Shown here: piece after piece, positions 18,110 through 25,949 of the stretch
Layout: the number at the start of each line of letters is the position of its first letter
How positions within the stretch are numbered: the first letter of the stretch is position 1
From: Lachnospiraceae bacterium
GTDB lineage: Bacteria; Bacillota; Clostridia; Lachnospirales; Lachnospiraceae
Direction: 5' to 3'
Length of the DNA stretch: 64,000 nucleotides
NCBI GenBank assembly: GCA_017427415.1
Contig: JAFRSU010000076.1
Span: 1-64,000, forward strand
Notes under the pieces: model-generated
Told to the model about the DNA's origin: nothing
Databases searched by the model: none
Seen by the model: the letters and a program-made list of their open reading frames with translations, nothing else
Made by a program: the position numbers and the translations under genes

Positions 18110-20149
18110 TTAGCTTACTATCTTAAAATAGGTTCTGGCCGTGATGCTGTATATGGTTATATAGATAAGTGAGAATATCACAAATACGATACCTGTACAG
18201 AGCAGGAATATGTTGGTGGTCGTGAGCAGCGCCATTATCTTTGAGAGGATGGAATAAGCTGCCAGTGTATGTATTCCTGCGACAAGCAGCGGGATGAAAA
18301 ATACCATGAGTATCTGGCTTTTTATGGTCTTTTTTATCTCGGGCTTTGACAGACCGACCTTTTCCATTATCTGGAATCTGTTCCTGTCGTCATAGCCTTC
18401 CGTTATCTGCTTATAATATATGATAAGTGCCGTAGCAAAGAAGCATACCATGGACAAAAGGATCCCTAAAAACAGGAGACTTCCGTTAAGGAGATATTCC
18501 TCTTCACGTTCTTCCCAACGCATTTTCGAATTATAAATATTACATGAGACTCCTTTTGCTTCTCCCTTTTGATACAGATTATCACAGAGTGTCTCAAAGA
18601 GTTGCATTTTCTGCTCTTCCTCGCCCTCTATATCTGCGAAAAACTCTCCCCTTATCAATATTGTATCGTTACCGTATTTGTTTTTCAGCTCCATGTGGAT
18701 CCGGTTAAAGGTGTCACTGTTTACCACGAAAAGAAAGCAGTTCCCGACTTCAGCCACACTTGATGAGAGAGGATTCTTCTTTATGGTGTATGTTTTATTA
18801 AGCTCCAGACCAAGCAACTTCACTTTTTCAGGAGACCAGTTATCACTGCTGAGCTTGGCAAAAGCCATCTCGTTATCATTTAAGCCGATCTGTTCACCGG
18901 TAAGGACATAGTATGTTTTATCGGTTATAAAAGTGATGGATTTTACATCGCTTCTTGATACAAAATTGTAGTTAAAGCTGATCCCGCCGTCATCGCTTTC
19001 GGCTGTGACCAATGTATCATCCTGCAGTATAAAGGGTATCTCCATGGACTCTTTAAGACCGAATGCAGTTACTTTAAGCCCGAGGCTGCCGCAGGCTTCC
19101 TTTAAGACAGCGATAGCTTCATCTTCAGTAAAATCGCGGCTGGTACGGTTATTATCCGACCATTCACGGAGGTTAAAATACATATCATGAGGGAACTTGT
19201 TTTCTATATCATCATCGATGCCGCGGTATAGTGTAACTGTGGTAGCTAACATTATGAGTACGCCTGTAGCGAGTATAGCGATACTAGCCAGTCCCGCAGC
19301 GTTCTGTTTCATTCTGTAAAGCATGCCGGATACGGAGATCATGTGCTCCGGCTTATAATAAAAACTCTTTTTCTTTTTTAGTGCCTTTAAGATGAATATG
19401 GAACCTGCCGTGAACAGGAAATAGGTTCCGAATATCACACAGATTACCGCTACAAAGAAAAAGGCTAAAGCTTCCATAGGTTTTTCTATGGTAAGTGCCA
19501 AAAAATAACCTGTGCCTAAGAAGGCCAGACCGAGGATAAAAACGATCCACTTGATCTTAGGTTCTTTTTCGCCGTAAGAGGAGCTTAGCAAGAGCTCTGT
19601 GGTCTTAAGCTTTATCAGGGAGATACAGTTAAAAATATAGGTAAGCGCATATATCCCGACAAATATGAGCATCGTAAAAAATAATGCCGAAAAACTGAAT
19701 ATCGTAAGATTTCCTGTAAGCTCAAGCTTATAAAGGTTAAAAATGGTAAGACTTGCCAGCCTGTAAAAGAGAAGTCCGAGTAATGCACCTGATAGGATCG
19801 AGATAGTATGGGTGATGATATTTTCTACCAGCATTATGTTTATGATATGCTTTTTCTCAAGTCCCAGTACATGGTAAAGACCGTACTCCCTTTTCCTCTG
19901 TCTCATAAGGAAGTTATTGGCATAGAAGATGATGACCAGGGACAGTATGGATATAACAGTTATGCCTAAGCCCATGAAGATACCTAAATATCTCCCTCCT
20001 CTCGAATGATTAAGTGTCTCATCAAAACAGAGCGAGAACATGATGTACATTATGGCAAACAGCACTGCGGAGGATATGATCTGCGGCACGTACAGCTTTA
20101 AGTTTTTCTTTAGACCGTTTAGAGCGGTTCTTATATAAAATTTGATCAT
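18110..20149 (-). CDS. BceB-type ABC transporter permease
   Basis: A 679-aa permease of the peptide-antibiotic detoxification (Pep7E) type. It has about ten membrane helices and a large extracellular domain of some 200 residues between the seventh and eighth (about 305-530), the segment that in BceB recognises bacitracin, lantibiotics or their lipid II-type targets. The FtsX core is split around it. The first helix is preceded by IRTALNGLKKN, typical of the family. ATG at 20149 is chosen because GAGGTG lies 6 nt upstream; a GTG three codons earlier overlaps that site. It follows bceA by 14 nt. Confidence 0.88.
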   Translation of the reverse strand: MIKFYIRTALNGLKKNLKLYVPQIISSAVLFAIMYIMFSLCFDETLNHSRGGRYLGIFMGLGITVISILSLVIIFYANNFLMRQRKREYGLYHVLGLEKKHIINIMLVENIITHTISILSGALLGLLFYRLASLTIFNLYKLELTGNLTIFSFSALFFTMLIFVGIYALTYIFNCISLIKLKTTELLLSSSYGEKEPKIKWIVFILGLAFLGTGYFLALTIEKPMEALAFFFVAVICVIFGTYFLFTAGSIFILKALKKKKSFYYKPEHMISVSGMLYRMKQNAAGLASIAILATGVLIMLATTVTLYRGIDDDIENKFPHDMYFNLREWSDNNRTSRDFTEDEAIAVLKEACGSLGLKVTAFGLKESMEIPFILQDDTLVTAESDDGGISFNYNFVSRSDVKSITFITDKTYYVLTGEQIGLNDNEMAFAKLSSDNWSPEKVKLLGLELNKTYTIKKNPLSSSVAEVGNCFLFVVNSDTFNRIHMELKNKYGNDTILIRGEFFADIEGEEEQKMQLFETLCDNLYQKGEAKGVSCNIYNSKMRWEEREEEYLLNGSLLFLGILLSMVCFFATALIIYYKQITEGYDDRNRFQIMEKVGLSKPEIKKTIKSQILMVFFIPLLVAGIHTLAAYSILSKIMALLTTTNIFLLCTGIVFVIFSLIYITIYSITARTYFKIVS

Positions 20150-20163
20150 GACCGGCACCTCAT

Positions 20164-20919
20164 TTAAGAATTCTTGACAAGTACCGTGAGAGCTTCGGTG
20201 ATCTTACGGTAGAATTCTTCGTTATCGGAGTCACCGCGGTACAGCTGATGATATACTTCACCGTCCTTTATGAAAAGAACACGGCCTGCATGGCTTGCAG
20301 CCTTTACGGAATGGGTCACCATAAGTATGGTCTGTCCGTTTTTATTGATCTGTTCAAAGGTCTCTAACATACTGTCGGTAGATTTCGAATCAAGAGCTCC
20401 TGTGGGTTCGTCTGCCAGCAAAAGCTTGGGTCCTGTGATCACTGCACGGGCTGCTGCGGCACGCTGTTTCTGGCCGCCCGATACCTCGTACGGATACTTT
20501 TCAAGTATATCGCTTATCCCGAGAGCGGAAGCTATGGGGTCAAGCTTATCCTTTAATTCACTTACGGGGACACGGCTAAGTACTAAGGGGAGAAGGATGT
20601 TGTCCTTTATGGAAAAGGTATCAAGGAGGTTAAACTCCTGGAATACAAAGCCTAAGTTCTTACGTCTGAAGGCGGCCATCTCGTTTTCTTTGACACTTGA
20701 GAGATCCATCCCGTCTAAGATGACGCTGCCTGATGTGGGCCTGTCGAGTGCGGCGAGGATATTTAAAAGAGTGGTCTTGCCGCTTCCCGACTCGCCCATT
20801 ATAGCTACATATTCGCCCTGGTCTACGGAGAAGTTGACGTTTTCAAGTGCACGCACACTGTTTCCTCCGAGACGGGTGGTATAGATCTTTTGTAATTTTT
20901 TAACTTCAAGGATTGACAT
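20164..20919 (-). CDS. BceA-type ABC transporter ATPase
   Basis: A 251-aa MacB/LolD-family ATPase pairing with the BceB-type permease. Walker A is GESGSGKTT (about 38-46), Q-loop FVFQEFNLLD, signature SGGQKQR, Walker [13 protein letters not shown], and the H-loop MVTHSVKAA. It is the first gene of the minus-strand bceAB unit. The 215-base gap to the divergent gene at 21135 holds the TTACAATTTTGTAA box. Confidence 0.92.
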   Translation of the reverse strand: MSILEVKKLQKIYTTRLGGNSVRALENVNFSVDQGEYVAIMGESGSGKTTLLNILAALDRPTSGSVILDGMDLSSVKENEMAAFRRKNLGFVFQEFNLLDTFSIKDNILLPLVLSRVPVSELKDKLDPIASALGISDILEKYPYEVSGGQKQRAAAARAVITGPKLLLADEPTGALDSKSTDSMLETFEQINKNGQTILMVTHSVKAASHAGRVLFIKDGEVYHQLYRGDSDNEEFYRKITEALTVLVKNS

Positions 20920-21030
20920 TTTTTATTACCTTCCATCATTTTTTTGAATCAGCTGTTTCATTACACCGCATATATTAGCATAAAAATAAGGGTATGAACA
21001 TCTTTTTCGGTGACATTTTAAGACAGCGTC

Positions 21031-21044
21031 TTACAATTTTGTAA
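21031..21044. promoter_or_regulatory. Predicted BceR-type operator of bceAB
   Basis: TTACAATTTTGTAA matches the TNACA-N4-TGTAA consensus I recall for BceR-like regulators, and sits in the larger perfect palindrome TCTTACAATTTTGTAAGA (21029-21046). It is about 110 nt upstream of bceA. Confidence 0.6.
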
Positions 21045-21134
21045 GATTGGGATTTTTTATGTTGTAAAATGACCTGTGTTTTGTTATCTTTGATATAGAT
21101 AAAAGATTAAAGTACAAAAGTGAAGGTAATAAGA

Positions 21135-22076
21135 ATGAACGGGATGGAACTTGGCTTAAAATATTATGAGGAATGCGGCAAAAGAATGCTTGATGAAAAG
21201 TTCCCCGATATAGAGGGATATATAACCGCGGGACTGGCCGGCAGCGGGTCGGAGTGTTACGGCTTTGACGACGAGGAATCAAAGGACCACGATTTTGAAC
21301 CCGGCTTTATACTCTTTATCCCGGGTGAGGATATCATAGATGAGAAAACGGCATTCAGCTTACAAAGGGAATATGATAAGCTTCCATCCGATTTTATGGG
21401 ATTTTCCAGACAAAAGATGAAGCCGGTCGGGGGTAACAGGCACGGAGTCATCAGGATATCCGATTTTTACGGTGCCAGATGCGGGAAAAAAGACGGGGAG
21501 CTTACGGTATATGACTGGCTTGCTGTCCCTGAGTATGCATTGGCTGAGGCTGTAAACGGTAAAATATTTAAGGACGGGGATAATGACTTTTTAAAGATAA
21601 GAGAAAAACTTGAAAAATACCCCGCCGATATCCGGCTAAAGAAGCTTGCAGGGTACATCCTGACCATGGCTCAGGCGGGGCAGTATAATTATGTAAGGAG
21701 TGTAAAGCGCGGGGAGACTGCGGCTGCCCAGATGTCAGTATATAAGTTTACTGAGGCGGCACTGCATGTGATATATCTTCTTAACGGGAAATACATGCCT
21801 TATTATAAATGGAGCTTCAGGGGTATAAGGGAGCTCACCAGACTCGGTAACCTGTATGATTCTTTGGAATATCTTATCTCGTCGGATAATGATGCAAAAA
21901 GGGCGGGAGTAAAAGCCGGTATGATAGAGGATGTGGCCGCACTTGTGATAAAAGAGCTTAAAGAAGAAGGTATAACGGATGCCACATGCTTTGATCTTGA
22001 AAAACATGCATACTCGGTAAATGACCATATAGGTGACGGAAGGCTCAGGACTCTTGATATATTTGCGGGAGTATAG
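21135..22076 (+). CDS. DUF4037 nucleotidyltransferase-like protein
   Basis: A 313-aa cytoplasmic protein of the DUF4037 type. Near residue 35 it carries AGLAGSGSECYGFDDEESKDHDFE, broken here only by reading: the GSGSE loop followed by a DHDF acidic pair looks like a polymerase-beta-fold nucleotidyltransferase site. The rest is helical. The ATG at 21135 has AAGG 8 nt upstream; a GTG at 21120 opens the frame earlier. The next gene encodes a TPR protein, and both are probably one unit. Biological role unknown. Confidence 0.7.
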   Translation: MNGMELGLKYYEECGKRMLDEKFPDIEGYITAGLAGSGSECYGFDDEESKDHDFEPGFILFIPGEDIIDEKTAFSLQREYDKLPSDFMGFSRQKMKPVGGNRHGVIRISDFYGARCGKKDGELTVYDWLAVPEYALAEAVNGKIFKDGDNDFLKIREKLEKYPADIRLKKLAGYILTMAQAGQYNYVRSVKRGETAAAQMSVYKFTEAALHVIYLLNGKYMPYYKWSFRGIRELTRLGNLYDSLEYLISSDNDAKRAGVKAGMIEDVAALVIKELKEEGITDATCFDLEKHAYSVNDHIGDGRLRTLDIFAGV

Positions 22077-22148
22077 GATAGAGGGAATTTAAATCTGAAG
22101 GGAAAATGAACGGCTTTTATTGGCATGGGTTTTATGCAGGGTGGAAGT

Positions 22149-22892
22149 ATGGAGATACAGAGGATACTTGATAAATATGACAGGCTGATGGATGAAAAAG
22201 AGTTTGAAGAAGCAGACAGGCATCTTAATTACTGGATAGAGGAAGCAAAAGCATTAGGAGATGACCGCTCGGCATTTACGCTGTTAAACGAACTTGTGGG
22301 ATACTACCGTATGCAGGGAAAAAAGAGAGAGACTGTATCTGCGATAGACAGATTGCTTGATATCACAAAAGAGATGGAACTGAATGATACGGTATCCGGT
22401 GCTACTGCTTATATAAATGCCGCTACCGGCTATAAAAGTGCCGATATGGCAGAGGAAGCGCTTCCGTTATATGAAAAGGCTCTCATTATCTATGAACGTG
22501 ACCTTACTAAAACAGATACGAGGATAAGTGCTTTATACAACAATATGGCCTTGACTTTGATGGCGCTAAAGGATTATGACAGATCCGGTTCATTCTTTTT
22601 AAAAGCACTCGATATCCTTGAAAAAAACGACAACAGTGAAAATGAACAGGCTATCACACTGCTTAATCTGGCAGATCTGGCAGAAAAAATCATGCCGGCA
22701 GAAAAAGCAGAAGAAAAAATAGCGGAATACATTGAAGAGGCTAAGAAAAAGCTTAATGAGAGCTTTATAAAGAAAAATCCGGGATTTAAATTTACTGCCG
22801 AAAAATGTATCCCGGCTATAAAATATCACGGATATTTCCTTATAGCCATGGAACTTGAGGATAAAATATCGGGTATTACAAAAAGAGGTTGA
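22149..22892 (+). CDS. Tetratricopeptide-repeat protein
   Basis: About 247 residues, nearly all helical, with TPR-like units: LDKYDRLMDEKEFEEADRHL, a central EEALPLYEKALIIYER, and SALYNNMALTLMALKDYDRS followed by GSFFLKALDIL. Such repeats bind partner proteins. The nearest ribosome-like stretch (AGGGTGGA) favours ATG at 22149 over the ORF opening at 22125. It follows the DUF4037 gene by about 70 nt, which suggests the two act together. Confidence 0.65.
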   Translation: MEIQRILDKYDRLMDEKEFEEADRHLNYWIEEAKALGDDRSAFTLLNELVGYYRMQGKKRETVSAIDRLLDITKEMELNDTVSGATAYINAATGYKSADMAEEALPLYEKALIIYERDLTKTDTRISALYNNMALTLMALKDYDRSGSFFLKALDILEKNDNSENEQAITLLNLADLAEKIMPAEKAEEKIAEYIEEAKKKLNESFIKKNPGFKFTAEKCIPAIKYHGYFLIAMELEDKISGITKRG

Positions 22893-22922
22893 CTTACCTA
22901 TTTACCCTATAGTATAATAGGT
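22889..22922 (+). promoter_or_regulatory. Promoter and putative autoregulatory operator of the Rrf2 gene
   Basis: TTGACT (22889-22894), 18 nt and TATAAT (22913-22918). ACCTATT (22896-22902) and AATAGGT (22916-22922) form an inverted repeat over the promoter. The ACCTAnn half-site is shared with the two sulfur operon promoters at 24490 and 36042. Confidence 0.6.
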
Positions 22923-22946
22923 CAAAAGTCAAAGGAAGGTGATATT

Positions 22947-23348
22947 ATGATATCGACCAGAGGAAGATACGCCATAAGGATAATGCTGGATCTGGCGGAA
23001 CATGATACAGGTAAGTATATACCTTTAAAAGATATAGCGGAAAGACAGGAGATATCGAAGAAATATCTTGAGATCATAGTAAAGGATATGGTAGCAGGCG
23101 GCATACTCATCGGAGCCAGCGGCAAGGGCGGCGGATACAAGCTGTGCAGGAAGCCTGAGGAGTACTCGGTAGGTGAGATACTTGATCTCATGGAAGGCAA
23201 CATGGCTCCGGTAGCATGTATAGTGGGCAATGATGTGGTATGTCCCAGAAAGGACGGATGCCGTACGCTTCCCATGTGGGAGGAATTTGATAAGATGGTA
23301 CATGATTTCTTTTACGGGAAAAAGCTTTCCGATCTTATGAAAAAATGA
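22947..23348 (+). CDS. Rrf2-family regulator of sulfur genes (CymR/IscR type)
   Basis: A 133-aa Rrf2 regulator. The N-terminus STRGRYAIRIMLDLA and the winged-helix segment ISKKYLEIIVKDMVAGG, followed by GKGGGYKL, are diagnostic. It has C91, C99 and C105 in a layout close to the Fe-S cysteines of IscR (92/98/104), plus C67. CymR of Bacillus lacks such a cluster, so this protein may sense iron-sulfur status, thiols, or nothing through them. It lies 33 nt before the serine acetyltransferase gene, and its half-site recurs in two cysteine operon promoters, so it is the likely master repressor of sulfur uptake. The ribosome site is AAGGAAGG. Confidence 0.88.
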   Translation: MISTRGRYAIRIMLDLAEHDTGKYIPLKDIAERQEISKKYLEIIVKDMVAGGILIGASGKGGGYKLCRKPEEYSVGEILDLMEGNMAPVACIVGNDVVCPRKDGCRTLPMWEEFDKMVHDFFYGKKLSDLMKK

Positions 23349-23381
23349 TATCCGGTATATCGGGTAATGAAAGGGAAAACG

Positions 23382-24365
23382 ATGGAAGATATAAAAAACA
23401 AAAACAAATGCGGAGAGAATAAAGAAAACTGCATAGACAATATAGTACACAGCATTCTTTCTGATTATGACGGCAACAAGAACATAGATGCCTTCAATAT
23501 ATATAATAAACCGGATAAGGACGAGGTAAGGGATATCCTTTTTAAACTTATAAGGATCGTATATCCCGGATATTTTAAGGAGAGGGCATACAAGATATAT
23601 AACTTAAAAAACAGTCTGGCTGTAACTTTGGAAGATATATATTATCATCTTCACAGGCAGATAGAACTCGCACTTGAGACAGGAAAAAACAGAGAAGCTC
23701 TATCGGAAGAAGATAAGAAAAACAAGAGCGAAGAGATCTGCAATGCCTTTTTTGAAAGGCTTCCTGCCATAAGAGAGATCATAGAGACCGACCTGCTTGC
23801 CACATTTGACGGAGACCCGGCAGCAGGGAGCTTCGAGGAGATAATACTTGCATATCCGGGACTTATGGCAATCACGGTATACCGCTTAGCACATGAACTT
23901 TATAAGCTGAATGTCCCGATCATCCCGAGACTTATGACGGAATATGCACACTCCGAGACAGGTATAGATATCCATCCCGGAGCTACCATCGGCAAGTACT
24001 TCTTCATAGATCACGGAACCGGTATAGTAGTAGGTGAAACATCTATAATAGGAAAGAATGTCAAGATATATCAGGGCGTGACCATAGGTGCGCTTTCCAC
24101 CAGGGGCGGCCAGAAGCTCTCCGGCAAGAAGCGTCATCCTACCATCGAGGATAATGTGACAATATATGCAGGTGCATCCATCTTAGGCGGCGAAACCATA
24201 ATAGGCGAAAACTCCGTAATAGGCGGCAATACCTTTATCACAAGCTCTGTACCTGCCAATACCAGAGTCAGCATGAAGAACCCCGAGATGGAATACAGGA
24301 CTTATGAGAATAAAGTCAAAAAAGAAGAAGTGACCCAGAGCGAAGAGTGGTACTACATAATATGA
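23382..24365 (+). CDS. cysE: Serine O-acetyltransferase
   Basis: Converts serine and acetyl-CoA to O-acetylserine, the substrate of CysK. About 327 residues, longer than Bacillus CysE, like the EpsC-type enzymes of anaerobes. The N-terminal 160 residues are the helical SAT domain. The left-handed beta-helix follows with hexapeptide repeats and the active-site stretch DIHPGATIGKYFFIDHGTGIVV plus GETSIIG and VTIGALS, given here only as landmarks. ATG 23382 is preferred (AAAGGGA upstream) over 23367. It is co-oriented with the Rrf2 gene 33 nt upstream and ends in a terminator. Confidence 0.92.
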   Translation: MEDIKNKNKCGENKENCIDNIVHSILSDYDGNKNIDAFNIYNKPDKDEVRDILFKLIRIVYPGYFKERAYKIYNLKNSLAVTLEDIYYHLHRQIELALETGKNREALSEEDKKNKSEEICNAFFERLPAIREIIETDLLATFDGDPAAGSFEEIILAYPGLMAITVYRLAHELYKLNVPIIPRLMTEYAHSETGIDIHPGATIGKYFFIDHGTGIVVGETSIIGKNVKIYQGVTIGALSTRGGQKLSGKKRHPTIEDNVTIYAGASILGGETIIGENSVIGGNTFITSSVPANTRVSMKNPEMEYRTYENKVKKEEVTQSEEWYYII

Positions 24366-24373
24366 CAAAATAT

Positions 24374-24413
24374 AAGATATCCCCACTTATACAGAGTTGG
24401 GGATATCTTCGTT
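24374..24413 (+). terminator. Terminator after cysE
   Basis: AAGATATCCCCA (24374-24385) and TGGGGATATCTT (24398-24409) form a 12-bp stem followed by CGTTT. A smaller GGCGGGG/CCCCGC hairpin lies just beyond. Confidence 0.75.
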
Positions 24414-24489
24414 TCAGGCGGGGTAAAGCCCCGCGCCTTACGGTTATCAGTTTTATTGATAACTGAGGATAAATTGTTTTTATCTTAAA

Positions 24490-24523
24490 ACCTATTGACA
24501 TAGTAGGTAGATGATGTTATAAT
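24490..24523 (+). promoter_or_regulatory. Promoter and operator of the ten-gene sulfur operon
   Basis: Consensus promoter TTGACA (24495-24500), 17 nt, TATAAT (24518-24523). The -35 lies inside ACCTATTGACATAGTAGGT (24490-24508), which is identical to 36042-36060 and has ACCTA/TAGGT inverted ends. A repressor bound there would block the -35 region. Confidence 0.75.
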
Positions 24524-24568
24524 CCACACCATGAAATACAAAAGTTCTGACGAAAGGGGGCGGAATAA

Positions 24569-24688
24569 ATGAAGAATACGATAAACCGCAGATATTATTC
24601 ATACATGTGTCGAATGCAGTACTCCCGGGTGATCAATATGGCCGGGGTGTTCGGCAGTATGTCCTTACGCCCTGATATGAGACAATAA
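24569..24688 (+). CDS. Leader peptide 1 of the sulfur operon
   Basis: A 39-codon ORF with a good ribosome site (AAAGGGGG, 8 nt before ATG), 45 nt after the -10. It contains MCRMQYSRVINMAGVF (residues 13-28), nearly the same as leader peptide 2 at 36187. Its codons 19-21 spell TCCCGGG, which can pair with the 5' arm of the terminator 30 nt after its stop. One Cys and several Met codons precede that segment. This is the arrangement of a translation-coupled attenuator. The nucleotides are also conserved, so a structured RNA sensor remains an alternative. Confidence 0.6.
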   Translation: MKNTINRRYYSYMCRMQYSRVINMAGVFGSMSLRPDMRQ

Positions 24689-24717
24689 TTTACAATATTG
24701 CACATATGAGCCATTTT

Positions 24718-24750
24718 GCCCGGGAGCACGCAAGACCCGGGCATTTTTTT
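24718..24750 (+). terminator. Attenuator terminator 1
   Basis: GCCCGGG (24718-24724) and CCCGGGC (24736-24742) form the stem, followed by ATTTTTTT. CCCGGGA in the 5' arm can instead pair with TCCCGGG inside leader ORF 1. Confidence 0.8.
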
Positions 24751-24783
24751 GCTCATAATACTTTTTTTGATCAGGATATGAAA

Positions 24784-25947
24784 ATGAAAGATAACAACAT
24801 TAAGATCAACAGAGCACGAATGTTATGTGAGTTTATCAGGCTGACCTCGTTTGATTCGGAATCCTTTAATGAAGAGAAAATAGCAGGATATCTTAAAGGG
24901 AAGCTTAAGGAATTGGGACTCAAGGTAGAAACTGACAATGCAGGTGAAGAACTTTCAAAACTATCGCTTAACGGAGACAGGCCTTCCTCAAATATATATG
25001 CGACACTTAAGGGAAATAAAGAACTGCCGCCACTCCTTTTTTCGGCACATATGGATACGGTAAAGCCGGGGAGAGGAAAGAAAGCTTTCTTACATAAAGA
25101 CGGAAGGATAACTTCTAAAGAAGATACGGTCCTTGGTGCGGATGATGTTTCGGGCATTGTTTCGATAATAGAAGCTTTATCCGTGATCAGGGAAAACAAA
25201 CTTGATACGGGAGATCTGGAGATAGTTTTTACGGCAGCTGAGGAACCTTATTGCTTAGGAAGCAGGTACCTTTTGTATGACAGACTAAAGTCAAAAGAAG
25301 GATATGTCCTTGACCTGACAGGACCTGTGGGAAGAGCAGCTCTGGCGGCACCGTCCATAATCTCGGTCAGGATACTGGTAAGTGGTAAATCCGCACATGC
25401 CGGTTTTGCACCGGAACAGGGGATCAATGCACTGAGCATAGCGGCAGAAGCACTTACAGGACTTAAGACCGGACGTATAGATGAAGGACTTACGGTTAAT
25501 TTCGGAACCATTATCGGCGGAAGAGGAAAGAATATAGTTCCCGATTCTGTTGAGATTGAGGGCGAAGTAAGAAGCCTTGACCATGGTAAGGCAGTGGGAG
25601 AAGTAGAAAGAATAAAAGAAATGTTTGAAAAGTCGGCCTCAAAGTTCGGAGGAAAATCTGAGGTGACAGCAGTGGAACAGATACATTCATTCAGGGTTTC
25701 GGAAAAAAGCAATGTAGTCCGGCGCCTGATAAGGGCAGCCGGGGAGGCTGACCGATGTATCAAGCCGGAATGCATTGACACTTTTGGGGGCAGTGATGCT
25801 AACCGGCTGAATGAAAACGGTATTGAAACCATAGTATTGGCATGTGCGATGGAAAAATGTCATACTACTGATGAATTTACAACTGTGGAGGAGCTTGAAA
25901 AATCCGCAGAATTAACATTAAGACTTATGACAGATGGAGGATTATAA
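24784..25947 (+). CDS. M20-family metallopeptidase / deacylase
   Basis: A 387-aa zinc hydrolase of family M20 (PepT, ArgE, N-acyl-amino-acid deacylases). Metal and catalytic motifs: SAHMDTV (His ligand and Asp), GADDVSG (bridging Asp), TAAEEPY (general-base Glu and ligand Glu), and CHTTDEF near the end (final His). The lid domain carries SAHAGFAPEQG. It heads the sulfur operon, so it may free cysteine from dipeptides or remove an N-acyl group from an S-substituted cysteine. ATG 24784 is favoured by AGGA 7 nt upstream; ATG 24778 is possible. Earlier in-frame starts fall inside the attenuator. Confidence 0.85.
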   Translation: MKDNNIKINRARMLCEFIRLTSFDSESFNEEKIAGYLKGKLKELGLKVETDNAGEELSKLSLNGDRPSSNIYATLKGNKELPPLLFSAHMDTVKPGRGKKAFLHKDGRITSKEDTVLGADDVSGIVSIIEALSVIRENKLDTGDLEIVFTAAEEPYCLGSRYLLYDRLKSKEGYVLDLTGPVGRAALAAPSIISVRILVSGKSAHAGFAPEQGINALSIAAEALTGLKTGRIDEGLTVNFGTIIGGRGKNIVPDSVEIEGEVRSLDHGKAVGEVERIKEMFEKSASKFGGKSEVTAVEQIHSFRVSEKSNVVRRLIRAAGEADRCIKPECIDTFGGSDANRLNENGIETIVLACAMEKCHTTDEFTTVEELEKSAELTLRLMTDGGL

Positions 25948-25949
25948 AA

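Noticed and set aside
24530..24783. T-box or SAM riboswitch before the sulfur operon
   Set aside because: No T-box sequence, specifier loop or S-box core is seen. The conserved part coincides with a well-placed ORF and its pairing with a terminator.
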